A stretch of 64,000 nucleotides of DNA from Bufo bufo (lineage: Eukaryota > Chordata > Amphibia > Anura > Bufonidae): assembly GCF_905171765.1 (NCBI RefSeq), contig NC_053390.1:584004471-584068470 (forward strand), written 5' to 3'. Under the pieces are notes generated by a model, which saw only the letters and a program-made list of their open reading frames with translations, was not told the origin of the DNA and made no database searches. Position numbers and translations under genes: made by a program. Of the stretch, positions 21,998 to 32,493 are shown in pieces. The first letter of the stretch is position 1. Each line of letters starts with the position of its first letter.

Positions 21998-23540
21998 CAA
22001 ACTAAGAAGACAGGTTGGCATTAGCAGGAGGTGCTCAAACCCACATGCAGTTGTGCATATATATAGGGGAGCAAATCCTGCACTTGTGGCCCGTTGCTAA
22101 TGGCAATCCCCAGCAAAATGCATACGGTGGAGGATGCCCGCGACGAACCACAAGTACCACAATAGACATCCTACACAAGGTAACAAGTGCGGATGTCATA
22201 ATTAATATAACAATATAACAAAACAATAACAAACACAGGTGCACTCTGCAGTCTGACTAAACCCTCAAACTGATTTTAAAATTGAGAGATTAGTCAACAT
22301 GTCCTACGGTGTAGAACATGTCTAAGCCCGGGCACCACGCCAAGGTTTCTCAAGTAGCCCGGGACCTAACACTCTCCTACCTGAGCCGTATGGGCAATAC
22401 CAAGTGCAGGATTTGCTCCCCTATATATATGCACAGCTGCATGTGGGTTTGAGCACCTCCTGCTAATGCCAACATGTCTTCTTAGTTTGTATATATAGAT
22501 TCCTGGAGGTGTATAAACTCCAATTTAAATGTGCCTGCTTTCCATCTACAGGCCACATTTAGGTGCACCTGTGAGGCCTGGGACATATCAGCCAGTCTTG
22601 AGTGGGACTCGCAGACTCCTCCCTCCTCCCATTGCAAGCATGGCTACATGCTGGAGGTAACTGGTGAGCTGTTTGTGAGTCGGCCTTATGCTCCTGTAAT
22701 TTGCACACTGGCTCCTGGTATTGCCCATACGGCTCAGGTAGGAGAGTGTTAGGTCCCGGGCTACTTGAGAAACCTTGGCGTGGTGCCCGGGCTTAGACAT
22801 GTTCTACACCGTAGGACATGTTGACTAATCTCTCAATTTTAAAATCAGTTTGAGGGTTTAGTCAGACTGCAGAGTGCACCTGTGTTTGTTATTGTTTTGT
22901 TATATTGTTATATTAATTATGACATCCACACTTGTTACCTTGTGTAGGATGTCTATTGTGGTACTTGTGGTTCGCCGCGGGCATCCTCCACCGTATGCAT
23001 TTTGCTGGGGATTGCCATTAGCAATGGGCCACAAGTGCAGGATTTGCTCCCCTATATATATGCACAACTGCATGTGGGTTTGAGCACCTCCGGCTAATGC
23101 CAACCTGTCTTCTTAGCTTGTATATATAGATTCCTGGAGGTGTATAAACTCCAATTTAAATGTGCCTGCTTTCCATCTACAGGCCACATTTAGGTGCACC
23201 TGTGAGGCCTGGGACATATCAGCCAGTCTTGAGTGGGACTCGCAGACTCCTCCCTCCTCCCATTGAAAGCATGGCTACATGCTGGAGGTAACTGGTGAGC
23301 TGTTTGTGAGTCGGCCTTATGCTCCTGTAATTTGCCCACTGGCTCCTGGTATTGCCCATACGGCTCAGGTAGGAGAGTGTTAGGTCCCGGGCTACTTGAG
23401 AAACCTTGGCGTGGTGCCCGGGCTTAGACATGTTCTACACCGTAGGACATGTTGACTAATCTCTCAATTTTAAAATCAGTTTGAGGGTTTAGTGAGACTG
23501 CAGAGTGCACTTGTGTTTGTTATTGTTTTGTTATATTGTT
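21998..23540. mobile_element. Fold-back block with a 631-bp direct repeat, 14-bp flanking duplication
   Basis: The 14-bp agaccctataggta occurs on both sides (21984-21997 and 23541-23554), a probable target duplication. Inside, 21998-22403 is inverted relative to about 22717-23120. The segment 22471-22900 recurs directly at about 23103-23535 (period about 631 bp, differing at scattered bases). Each unit carries ctcccctatatatatgcaca, ggtaggagagtgttaggtcc and ttgttattgttttgttatat. The short open frames within are copied shadows. The superfamily is not recognised. Confidence 0.8.
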
Positions 23541-23599
23541 AGACCCTATAGGTAACACAGACTGGGTCCAGTACAGGACGCTGCTAATCCTAATAAGAC

Positions 23600-23892
23600 A
23601 CGACTGTCTGCGGACACTATGGGGCATATATATACTGGGTGAATTACTGAGGACACTATAGGAGCATTACAGAAGGCACTGTGGGGACATGTTTGATGCT
23701 GGCATTATAGGGGGCAGCATCAGGGCATTTTTAGTGGGGGCAGTATTATTACTGGGGGCACAATATGGACATAATTATTACTGGGAGCACAATCCAGGGG
23801 CATTTTTATTGCAGGAGGCACTATAGAGGGCATTATTAATACTGGAGCCACTACGGGGCAGTATTATTACTGAGTTCATTATAGAGGCAATA
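23600..23892. repeat. Degenerate ~35-40-bp GGGGCA repeat in hAT body
   Basis: Loose repeats of 'attattactgggggcac' and 'cattattactgg' occur here and resume after the TTAA element at 28185-28260. This shows one original stretch split by that insertion. Confidence 0.6.
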
Positions 23893-24429
23893 TTAACCAC
23901 CTCAGCCCCTATAGCTTAAACACCCTTAATGACCAGGCCACTTTTTACACTTCTGACCTACACTACTTTCACCGTTTATTGCTCGGTCATGCAACTTACC
24001 ACCCAAATGAATTTTACCTCCTCTTCTTCTCACTAACAGAGCTTTCATTTGGTGGTATTTCATTGCTGCTGACATTTTTACTTTTTTTGTTATTAATCGA
24101 AATTTAACAATTTTTTTGCAAAAAAATGACATTTTTCCCTTTCAGTTGTAAAATTTTGCTTTAAAAAAAAAACGATATTCATATATAAATTTTTCTCTAA
24201 ATTTATTGTTCTACATGTCTTTGATAAAAAAAAAATGTTTGGGTAAAAAAAAAATGGTTTGGGTAAAAGTTATAGCGTTTACAAACTATGGTACAAAAAT
24301 GTGAATTTCCGCTTTTTGAAGCAGCTCTGACTTTCTGAGCACCTGTCATGTTTCCTGAGGTTCTACAATGCCCAGACAGTACAAACACCCCACAAATGAC
24401 CCCATTTTGGAAAGTAGACACCCTAAGGT

Positions 24430-27060
24430 ATTCGCTTGGGCATAGTGAGTTCATAGAACTTTTTATTTTTTGTCACAAGTTAGTGGAAAATGATGATTTT
24501 TTTTTATTTTTATTTTTTTCTTACAAAGTCTCATATTCCACTAACTTGTGACAAAAAATAAAAACTTCTATGAACTCACTATGCCCATCAGCGAATACCT
24601 TGGGGTGGCTTCTTTCCAAAATGGGGTCACTTGTGGGGTAGTTATACTGCCGTGGCATTCTAGGGGCCCAAATGTGTGGTAAATAGTTTGAAATCAAAAT
24701 GTGTAAAAAATGACCGGTGAAATCCAAAAGGTGCTCTTTGGAATGTGGGCCCCTTTGCCCACCTAGGCTGCAAAAAAGTGTCACACATCTGGTATCTCCG
24801 TACTCAGGAGAAGTTGGGCAATGTGTTTTGGGGTGTCATTTTACATATACCCATGCTGGGTGAGAGAAATATCTTGGTCAAATGCCAACTTTGTATAAAA
24901 AAAATGGGAAAAGTTGTCTTTTGCCAAGATATTTCTCTCACCCAGCATGGGTATATGTAAAATGACACCCCAAAACACATTGCCCAACTTCTCCTGAGTA
25001 CGGAGATACCAGATGTGTGACACTTTTTTGCAGCCTAGGTGGGCAAAGGGGCCCACATTCCAAAGAGCACCTTTCGGATTTCACCGGCCATTTTTTACAG
25101 ATTTTGATTTCAAACTAGTTACCACACATTTGGGCCCCTAGAATGCCAGGGCAGTATAACTACCCAACAAGTGACCCCATTTTGGAAAGAAGACACCCCA
25201 AGGTATTCCGTGAGGGGCATGGAGAGTTCCTAGAATTTTATATTTTTTGTCACAAGTTAGCAGAAAATGATGATTTTTTTATTATTTTTTTTTTGTTACA
25301 AAGTCTCATATTCCAGTAACTTGTGACAAAAAATAAAAACTTCTATGAACTCACTATGCCCATCAGCGAATACCTTGGGGTGTCTTCTTTTCAAAATGGG
25401 GTCACTTGTGGGGTAGTTATACTGCCGTGGCATTCTAGGGGCCCAAATGTGTGGTAAGTAGTTTGAAATCAAAATCTGTAAAAAATGGCCGGCTAAATCC
25501 GAAAGGTGCTCTTTGGAATGTGGGCCCCTTTGCCCACCTAGGCTGCAAAAAAGTGTCACACATGTGGTATCGCTGTACTCAGGAGAAGTTGGGCAATGTG
25601 TTTTGGGGTGTCATTTTACATATACCCATGCTGGGTGAGAGAAATATCTTGGCAAAAGACAACTTTTCCCATTTTTTTTATACAAAGTTGGCATTTGACC
25701 AAGATATTTATCTCACCCAGCATGGGTATATGTAAAATGACACCCCAAAACACATTGCCCAACTTCTCCTGAGTACGGAGATACCAGATGTGTGACACTT
25801 TTTTGCAGCCTAGGTGGGCAAAGGGGCCCACATTCCAAAGAGCACCTTTCGGATTTCACCGGCCATTTTTTACAGATTTTGATTTCAAACTACTTACCAC
25901 ACATTTGGGCCCTTCGAATGCCAGGGCAGTATAACTACCCAACAAGTGACCCAATTTTGGAAAGAAGACACCCCAAGGTATTCGCTGATGGGCATAGTGA
26001 GTTCATAGAAGTTTTTATTTTTTGTCACAAGTTAGTGGAATATGAGACTTTGTAAGAAAAAAATAAAAAAAGAAAAAAATCATAATTTTCCGCTAACTTG
26101 TGACAAAAAATATAAAATTCTAGGAACTCTCCATGCCCCTCACGGAATACCTTGGGGTGTCTTCTTTCCAAAATGGGGTCACTTGTGGGGTAGTTATACT
26201 GCCCTGGCATTTTCCAGGGGCCCTAATGTGTGGTAAGTAGGTAAATGACCTGTGAAATCCTAAAGGTGTTTTTTGGAATGTGGGCCCCTTTGCCCACCTA
26301 GGCTGCAAAAAAGTGTCACACATGTGGTATCGCCGTATTCAGGAGAAGTTGGGCAATGTGTTTTGGGGTGTCTTTTTACATATACTCATGCTGGGTGAGA
26401 GAAATATCTCGGCAAAAGACAACTTTTCCCATTTTTATACAAAGTTGGCATTTGACCAAGATATTTATCTCACCCAGCATGGGTATATGTAAAATGACAC
26501 CCCAAAACACATTGCCCAACTTCTCCTGAGTACGGCAATACCAGATGTGTGACACTTTTTTGCAGCCTAGATGCGCAAAGGGGCCCACATTCCTTTTATG
26601 AGGGCATTTTTAGACATTTGGATCCCAGACTTCTTCTCACGCTTTAGGGCCCCTAAAATGCCAGGGCAGTATAAATACCCCACATGTGACCCCATTTTGG
26701 AAAGAAGACACCCCAAGGTATTCAATGAGGGGCATGGCGAGTTCATAGAATTTATTTTTTTTTAGCACAAGTTAGCGGAAATTGATATATTATTTTTTTT
26801 TCTCACAAAGTCTCCCTTTCCGCTAACTTGGGACACAAATTTCAATCTTTCATGGACTCAATATGCCCCTCACGGAATACCTGGGGGTGTCTTCTTTCCG
26901 AAATGGGATCACATGTGGGGTATTTATACTGCCCTGGCATTCTAGGGGCCCTAAAGCGTGAGAAGAAGTCTGGAATATAAATGTCCAAAAATTTTACGCA
27001 TTTGGATTCCGTGAGGGGTATGGTGAGTTCATGTGAGATTTTATTTTTTGACACAAGTTA
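24430..27060. repeat. Alternating inverted array of ~390-bp monomers
   Basis: Palindrome centres recur about every 380-390 bp (near 24510, 24900, 25285, 25670, 26065, 26435 and 26795). Two kinds alternate: one flanked by gtcacaagttag / ctaacttgtgac, the other by ctgggtgagagaaatatctt and its complement. Adjacent monomers are thus head-to-head, then tail-to-tail. Shared blocks include gggcccctttgcccaccta, ggctgcaaaaaagtgtcaca, aatggggtcac and aagacaccccaaggtattc. Confidence 0.88.
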
Positions 27061-27119
27061 GTGGAATATGAGACTTTGTAAGAAAAAAAAAAATATTTCC
27101 GCTAACTTGGGCCAAAAAA

Positions 27120-27760
27120 ATGTCTGAATGGAGGCTTACAGGGGAGTGATCAATGACAGGGGGGTGATCAATGACAGGGGGGTGATCAGGGAGTCTATAT
27201 GGGGTGATCACCCCCGTCATTGATCACCCCCCTGTAAGGCTCCATTCAGACGTCCGCATGATTTTTACGGATCCGATCCATGTATCAGTAGATCTGTAAA
27301 AATCATGCGGACGTCTGAATGGAGCCTTACAGGGGAGTGATCAATGACAGGGGGGTGATCAATGACAGGGGGGTGATCAGGGAGTCTATATGGGGTGATC
27401 ACCCCCCTTTAAGGCTCCATTCAGACGTCCGCATGATTTTTACGGATCCGATCCATGTATCAGTGGATCCGTAAAAATCATGCGGACGTCTGAATAGAGC
27501 CTTACAGGGGAGTGATCAATGACAGGGGGGTGATCAATGACAGGGGGGTGATCAGGGAGTCTATATGGGGTGATCACCCCCGTCATTGATCACCTCCCTG
27601 TAAGGCTCCATTCAGACGTCCGCATGATTTTTACGGATCCGATCCATGTATCAGTGGATCCGTAAAAATCATGCGGACGTCTGAATGGAGCCTTACAGGG
27701 GAGTGATCAATGAAAGGGGGGTGATCAATGACAGGGGGGTGATCAGGGAGTCTATATGGG
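27120..27760. repeat. ~190-bp tandem array with palindromic units, four copies
   Basis: Each unit has cttacaggggagtgatcaat, gacaggggggtgatca, gtctatatggggtgatc and a near-perfect palindrome running from ggctccattcagacgtccgc through tttttacggatcc to its complement. Unit starts lie at about 27136, 27326, 27501 and 27691; the third interval is shortened by about 16 bp. Confidence 0.88.
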
Positions 27761-27844
27761 GTGATCAGGGGTGATCAGTGGTTCATAAGGGGTTAATAAG
27801 TGACAGGGGGGTGTAGTGGTGTTTGGTGCTACTTTACTGAGCTA

Positions 27845-28110
27845 CCTGTGTCCTCTGGTGGTCGATCCAAGCAAAAGGGACCACCAGAGGACCAGGTAGC
27901 AGGTATATTAGACGCTGTTATCAAAACAGCGTCTAATATACCTGTTAGAGGTTAAAAAAATCGCATCTCCAGCCTGCCAGCGAACGATCGCCGCTGGCAG
28001 GCTGGAGATCCACTCTCTTACCTTCCGATCCTGTGAACGCGCGCGCCTGTGTGCGCGCGTTCACAGGAAATCTCGCGTCTCGCGAGATGACGCATATATG
28101 CGTGACTCTG
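27845..28110. repeat. Chain of GC-rich hairpins at the TTAA element end
   Basis: Four separate stem-loops follow each other: tcctctggtggtc / gaccaccagagga, aggtatattagacgctgtt / aacagcgtctaatatacct, tctccagcctgccagcg / cgctggcaggctggaga, and ctgtgaacgcgcgcg / cgcgcgttcacag. A ctcgcg/cgcgag repeat follows before the terminus. All recur in inverted order in copy 2 (36480-36740). Confidence 0.88.
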
Positions 28111-28755
28111 CGCCAGGCTGCCCCCTCCGGAACGCGATCCTGCGTTAGGCGGTCCGGAGGCGGTTAAAGCGGGCATGTTAGCTGCAGTATTATTAGTGGG
28201 GGCACTATTTTTACTGCAGTACATTGAGGCATCAGGGGCAGTATTGGGGATATCAGCGGGATGATACTGTTGGGACACAAGGATGGGGTGTTAGTGTTTA
28301 AAAGGTGGGGCGGATGATAGAAAATTGAGGAATCTAAGATTTCTGTGATTTAAACTCTGCAGAGATGAGATGTCATCATGATGCTCTTGACGGAATGGAG
28401 GAGAAATCACTGGATGAAACAGGTATGTAGTGCTGTAATCTTCTGTATGGCAGGCAGTATGCCGCTGCTGTGGCCTCTGTCTCACCCTCCAGCCCCCTTC
28501 TTTATATCTTAGAGACAATTGGAAGAGGAGTGCAGGACACACCAGCTGTAGCCACCACAGAGGTGCAGCTTCTGGGAAGTTAATGTGTGCTCCTGGAGCA
28601 TTATTTTGTACTGCACGGTGGTATTTGGTATGTAGTATTGCTAGCCCGCCCTACTTGTGTTGGCCATGCCTTCTGTCAGCTTGGATCCGTCTACAACCTG
28701 GGGCCACTTTTAGCAATTTTTTCCAGGGCCACTTTAAGTTCCCGGTCCGCCCCTG

Positions 28756-29123
28756 CAGTCCTGGGTATAAATATATTATGGGAGAGATCTCTGTACTGTG
28801 CTCTGATATATTTATACATAGTTATTAGATCTCCCCTCAGTCGTCTTTTTTCTAAAGTGAATAACCCTAATTTTGGCAATCTTTAAGTGGTACTGTAGTC
28901 AACCCATTTAATTTAATACCTTAGTTATCCTCCTCTGAACCTCTCTAGCCCTGCTATGTCTGTGCTAGTGAACTGGTGCCCAAAAGTGTACAGAAAACTA
29001 CATGTGTTGTCTCACTAATGATATATCAGAACTATGTTCTTGTCCCGTGCATCTATGCCCCTTTTGATGTACCCCATAATTTTATTGGCCTTGGCAGCAG
29101 CTGCCTGACACTGGTTGCTACAG
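28756..29123 (-). pseudogene. LINE ORF2 segment, middle of the split copy
   Basis: The minus strand encodes MPKLGLFTLEKRRLRGDLIT, MYKYIRAQYRDLSH and FIPRT near the hAT junction. Upstream come stretches matching KANKIMG and Q-A-A-A-A-K of the 3675 copy, in broken frames. It is interrupted at 29124 by a TTAA MITE. Confidence 0.85.
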
Positions 29124-29492
29124 TTAAAGGGGTTCTCTGGGCTTTTAATATTGCCCGTGATCCCCGCTGATCAGCTGTTTGAAGAGGAGACTGTTTACCT
29201 TCTAGCCGTCGCCTCTGCAGTGGTGAGCAGGTGTAATTACACCTAACCGTCCCATTCATTTCAATGGGACGGATCGCTCCCATACAAGTGTATGGGAACG
29301 ATCCGTCCCATTGAAATGAATGGGATGGTTAGGTGTAAATAGTGAAGAGGAGGCAGCGCTGGCACGGCGCGCGCCTCCTCTTCAAACAGCTGATCGGCGG
29401 GGGTGCCGGGTGTCGGACCCCCACCGATCTGATATTGATGACCTATCCTAAGGATAGTTCATCAATATTAAAAGCCCGGAGAACCCCTTTAA
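29124..29492. mobile_element. T2/Kolobok-type MITE
   Basis: Ends ttaaaggggttctctgggct and its complement lie within perfect TTAA duplications (29124-29127 and 29489-29492). They match the TTAAAGGRR consensus described for Xenopus T2 MITEs. An inner palindrome centred near 29285 uses ttcaatgggacgg / ccgtcccattgaa. Related copies are at 49458-49889 and 41643-41901. It splits the minus-strand LINE, whose sequence resumes at 29493. Confidence 0.88.
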
Positions 29493-29533
29493 GTTAACTA
29501 AAATTCCTAAGTCCTTTTCCATATCAGTTTTAC
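29493..29533 (-). pseudogene. LINE fragment between insertions
   Basis: On the minus strand actgatatggaaaaggactt continues aggaattttag. This aligns with acatggaaaaggatctagga of the 3675 copy (about 3694-3713) and so places this 41-bp piece in the same split LINE. Confidence 0.8.
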
Positions 29534-30536
29534 TGCGTTCACATCACATTTTTGCCCGACTTAGAATATATATGTTGGAGAAAAAAAGGATACACTACAC
29601 TTTTTCATCCTGCAGAGTCAGGCAAAAAAGTATATGTTAATGTATACTTTTTATTACTATGGAAATCAATGGTGAAGGATACATCTGTCTAAGTGCTCTT
29701 TCACACCTGCGTTCTTGTCTTCCGGCATAGAGTTCCGTCGTCGGGGCTCTATGCCGGAAGAATCCTGATCAGGATTATCCTAATGCATTCTGAATGGAGA
29801 GAAATCCGTTCAGGATGCATCAGGATGCATCAGGATGTCTTCAGTTCCGGAACGGAACGTTTTTTGGCCGGAGAAAATACCGCAGCATGCTGCGCTTTTT
29901 GCTCCGGCCAAAAATCCGGAACACTTGCCGCAAGGCCGGATCCGGAATTAATGCCCATTGAAAGGCATTGATCCGGATCCGGCCTTAAGCTAAACGTCGT
30001 TTCGGCGCATTGCCGGAGCCGACATTTAGCTTTTTCAGAGTGGTTACCATGGCTGCCGGGACGCTAAAGTCCTGGCAGCCATGGTAAAGTGTAGTGGGGA
30101 GCGGGGGAGCGGTATACTTACAGTCCGTGCGGCTCCCGGGGCGCTCCAGAGTGACGTCAGGGCGCCCCAAGCGCATGGATCATGTGATCACATGGATCAC
30201 GTCATCCATGCGCATGGGGCGCTCTGACGTCATTCTGGAGCGCCCCGGGAGCCGCACGGACTGTAAGTATACCGCTCCCCCGCTCCTACTATGGCAACCA
30301 GGACTTTAATAGCGTCCTGGGTGCCATAGTAACACTGAACGCATTTGGAAGACGGTTCCGTCTTCAAATGCTTTCAGTACACTTGCGTTTTTCCGGATCC
30401 GGCGTGTAATTCCGGCAAGTGGAGTACACGCCGGATCCGGACAACGCAAGTGTGAAAGAGGCCTTAGGCATCTGTTTAAATAATATGGTTTTTGTATCTA
30501 GTAAATGTAAGACAAAAAATGTGATGTGAAACGGCC
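29534..30536. mobile_element. Palindromic DNA element carrying a nested MITE
   Basis: The ends gcgttcacatcacattttt and aaaaatgtgatgtgaaacggc are inverted. Secondary blocks tagtgtatcc / ggatacatctg flank a nested Harbinger-like MITE. It separates two parts of the minus-strand LINE. No clean target duplication was identified. Confidence 0.7.
29693..30463. mobile_element. Harbinger-like palindromic MITE (nested)
   Basis: The ends gtgctctttcacacctgcg and cgcaagtgtgaaagaggcc are inverted; the flanks are TAA (29690-29692) and TTA (30464-30466). The core is a long palindrome centred near 30190 (ggagcgccccgggagccgca and its complement, gatcatgtgatcac at the centre). Confidence 0.8.
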
Positions 30537-30715
30537 TTCATATGTACTGGTGGCATATTTTCCCATCCAATGTGCATAACCTTACATTTGTCAGTGTTAA
30601 ACCTCATCTGCCACTTATCTGCCCAAGCCTCCAATCTATCCAGATCCCTCTGTAGTAGTATACTGTCCTCTTCAGTGTTAATTACTTTACACTGTTTAAT
30701 ATTGATGCAGCACAA
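30537..30715 (-). pseudogene. LINE RT segment, 5' part of the split copy
   Basis: The minus strand encodes NTEEDSILLQRDLDRLEAWA then DKWQMRFNTDKCKVMHIG, the region following the RT catalytic motif in CR1/L2-type ORF2. This places it directly upstream of the 29493 piece. Further upstream sequence is not recognisable, so the copy is 5'-truncated here. Confidence 0.88.
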
Positions 30716-30906
30716 TACCTCAGATTGCTGAGCAAGATAATTATTTATTTATTTCATTTTAACAATTTTTTGGAAGAAAAAATCTCACTTGGACAGAGTC
30801 CAGTATAATTGCTGTATAACTGTGGCACAGAACAATACATAGTTCCCTACAGTATACAGTTGGTAACTGTGATGCACACTACTACGTCAGGTACACTAAT
30901 CTTTGA

Positions 30907-31797
30907 TTAACCTCTTAGTGACCACCAATAACTCTTTTTACAGCAGTCACTAACGGGCCTTAGGCTGGGCCGCAGCCTTTTTATGTCTGGAGCTGGAGCT
31001 TGGCTCTGATCTAACAGCCCAGACAGTCAGGAGCGCCAATCCGGGCTATTTAACCCCTTACATGCTCTTGGCAAATGGCGCCCCTGCATGTACGGTAAGC
31101 TGTTACAGAGGTAGTGGACTTCTGTCTCCCATTAGCACCCCGCAAATGAGATCATGGGGTTTCATTGCCAATGCAGGCAGGCCGGGGGCCTTGAGTAGGC
31201 TCCAGGCCAGCCTCCAGCATTTCCCAGCAGCAAAAAAAAAAAAATGCAACAATTACTTCTTTTTTTAACCCAAAATGAAATGATACCAATAAAACTACAA
31301 GTCCTCCTGCAGCACTCAAGCTCTCACATAGCTCTGTAGAAAGAAAAAAAAAAGGTTATGGGTCTTGGGATGTGGTAATACAAAAACATTTTTGGGGTCA
31401 TTTACAATCAGAAATACGCCTATATTAAGCGTATTTCTGGCACAGATTGCAGCACAAAGGTTATTTGCGCCACAATCTGCGACTTTTCCACGCTCACGCC
31501 AGGTCTAAAAAAGTAGGCATGGCGTGGGTGGGGAAGGGGACAGGCTGGTAGGCCCGTCTCATTCATCTTTTTTACGCCTGTTTAATAAATTACCCTCTTT
31601 CTTCTTTTAAAAAAAGGGCTTTTATTGTGCAATGTGCATAATTAGTAAAACATAAAAAAACTATATGTATTTGGTATCGCTGTAATCATACTGACCGAGA
31701 ATAAAGTTATAGTGTTATTTATGCCAAAAAAATTATAAAAGTTAATCAGTAAGTTATGTGTTCCACAAAATGGCACCAACTAGACGCCCCTAGTTTT
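30907..31797. mobile_element. TTAA-type element end with internal repeat
   Basis: It begins ttaacctcttagtgaccacc (30907), a style of terminus shared by TTAA-target non-autonomous elements. It runs through tttggtatcgctgtaatcat and ataaagttatagtgttattt. The opposite end is unclear. No ORF of substance. Confidence 0.45.
31396..31596. mobile_element. Short MITE-like insertion
   Basis: Near-inverted ends ggggtcatttacaatc and taataaattaccct enclose repeated acgcc/ggcgt motifs (aatacgcc, gcgtatttctgg, tttacgcctg). It resembles the dispersed 'grey-area' MITEs at 8487 and 53640. Confidence 0.4.
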
Positions 31798-31824
31798 TAG
31801 AGGAGGACAATAAGAAAAAAATAT

Positions 31825-32180
31825 TTTTTATTAGACCTCAGGTCAGAGCAATGAGACCCCCAATGTTAATCAGACCTCAGATCACAGCTCCAATCAGATC
31901 TCCAATGCTAATAAAACCCCAATAAGACCTCAGATCAGACCCAAAAGTGAATGACTGCCAATCAGACCTCAAATATGAGCCCCAAAATAAATAAGACCCC
32001 ATTCAGACCTCAGATCAGACCCCCAGTCTCAAATCAGCCCCTCATGCCTCATTTGATCAGCCCCCAGTCTCATATTAGCCCCATTGCCTCTTTATCAGCC
32101 CCAATTGCCTCTTGATCAGCCCCCATTGCCTCTTGATCAGCCCCCATTGCCTTTTTATCAGCCCCCATTGCCTCAGATGA
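31825..32180. repeat. Degenerate minisatellites (cagacctcagatcag; gatcagcccccattgcctctt)
   Basis: First come loose repeats of 'cagacctcagatcagacccc' with aatgctaat spacers (31830-32030). They grade into a ~21-bp repeat of 'ttgatcagcccccattgcct' (32085-32175). The latter gives the repetitive WGLIKRQ open frame on the minus strand. Confidence 0.75.
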
Positions 32181-32493
32181 CAAAATAAAAAACCCACCTC
32201 TCCTGCTCCCGGACGCTGCCACGTCTCATCTACATCGTGAACCTCTTCATCTGGCTGTGCTGTGAACCTGCGCGCACAGCATGAGGTCACAGAGCGCCCT
32301 CACGCTGTGCATAGCCTTCACAGCCGAGGACCAGGAAGCGGTGAGTACAGGGCCTTCACCGCTTCCCGGTTCTCCGATACTAATGAGCGCTGCCATAATG
32401 GAAGTACTCATTAGTATTCACCCCATAAGACGCAGGGGCATTTCCCCCCACGTTGGGGGGAAAAAACTGGGACTTATGGGGTGAAAAATATGG
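32181..32493. mobile_element. End of a non-autonomous DNA element
   Basis: A GC-rich segment ends caccccataagacgc ... gggacttatggggtgaaaaa tatgg. The inverted cccataag / cttatgggg pair and the tail are typical of dispersed frog DNA repeats. No target duplication was defined; the 31825 minisatellite may belong to the same element. Confidence 0.4.

Larger units (their letters stand above)
23893..28167 (+). mobile_element. TTAA-target non-autonomous element, copy 1 (4.27 kb)
   Basis: TTAA bounds both ends (23893-23896 and 28164-28167). The ends are ttaaccacctcagccc and, inverted, ttaaccgcctccggacc. In order it holds an AT-rich left part, an alternating-orientation array of ~390-bp monomers (24430-27060), a ~190-bp tandem array (27120-27760), hairpins (27845-28110) and the GC-rich right end. 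No transposase ORF exists; the many 60-90 codon frames repeat with the monomers. Target and ends fit piggyBac- or Kolobok-like elements mobilised in trans. Copy 2 lies inverted at 36413-40283. Confidence 0.88.
21401..28755. mobile_element. hAT-type element expanded to 7.36 kb by nested insertions
   Basis: The left end caggggcagataggc and the right end (minus strand caggggcggaccggg) are inverted. The target duplication cagtcctg is perfect (21393-21400 and 28756-28763), and the disrupted LINE continues on each side. Its own body is small: 21401-21983, 23555-23892 and 28168-28755. It is related to the 407-bp element at 47094 (both have a ggtgggccg block near the left end). Nested inside are the block at 21998-23540 and the TTAA element at 23893-28167. 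A hairpin at about 21525-21568 (gctgtgctgtcattatcat) lies in the left part. No transposase. Confidence 0.88.

Noticed and set aside
24521..26588. Family of 60-94-codon frames with near-identical protein (IWYLRTQEKLGNVFWGV type)
   Set aside because: They recur on both strands with each monomer of the alternating array and at the same places in copy 2. There is no sign of coding selection, and they are shadows of a non-coding repeat.
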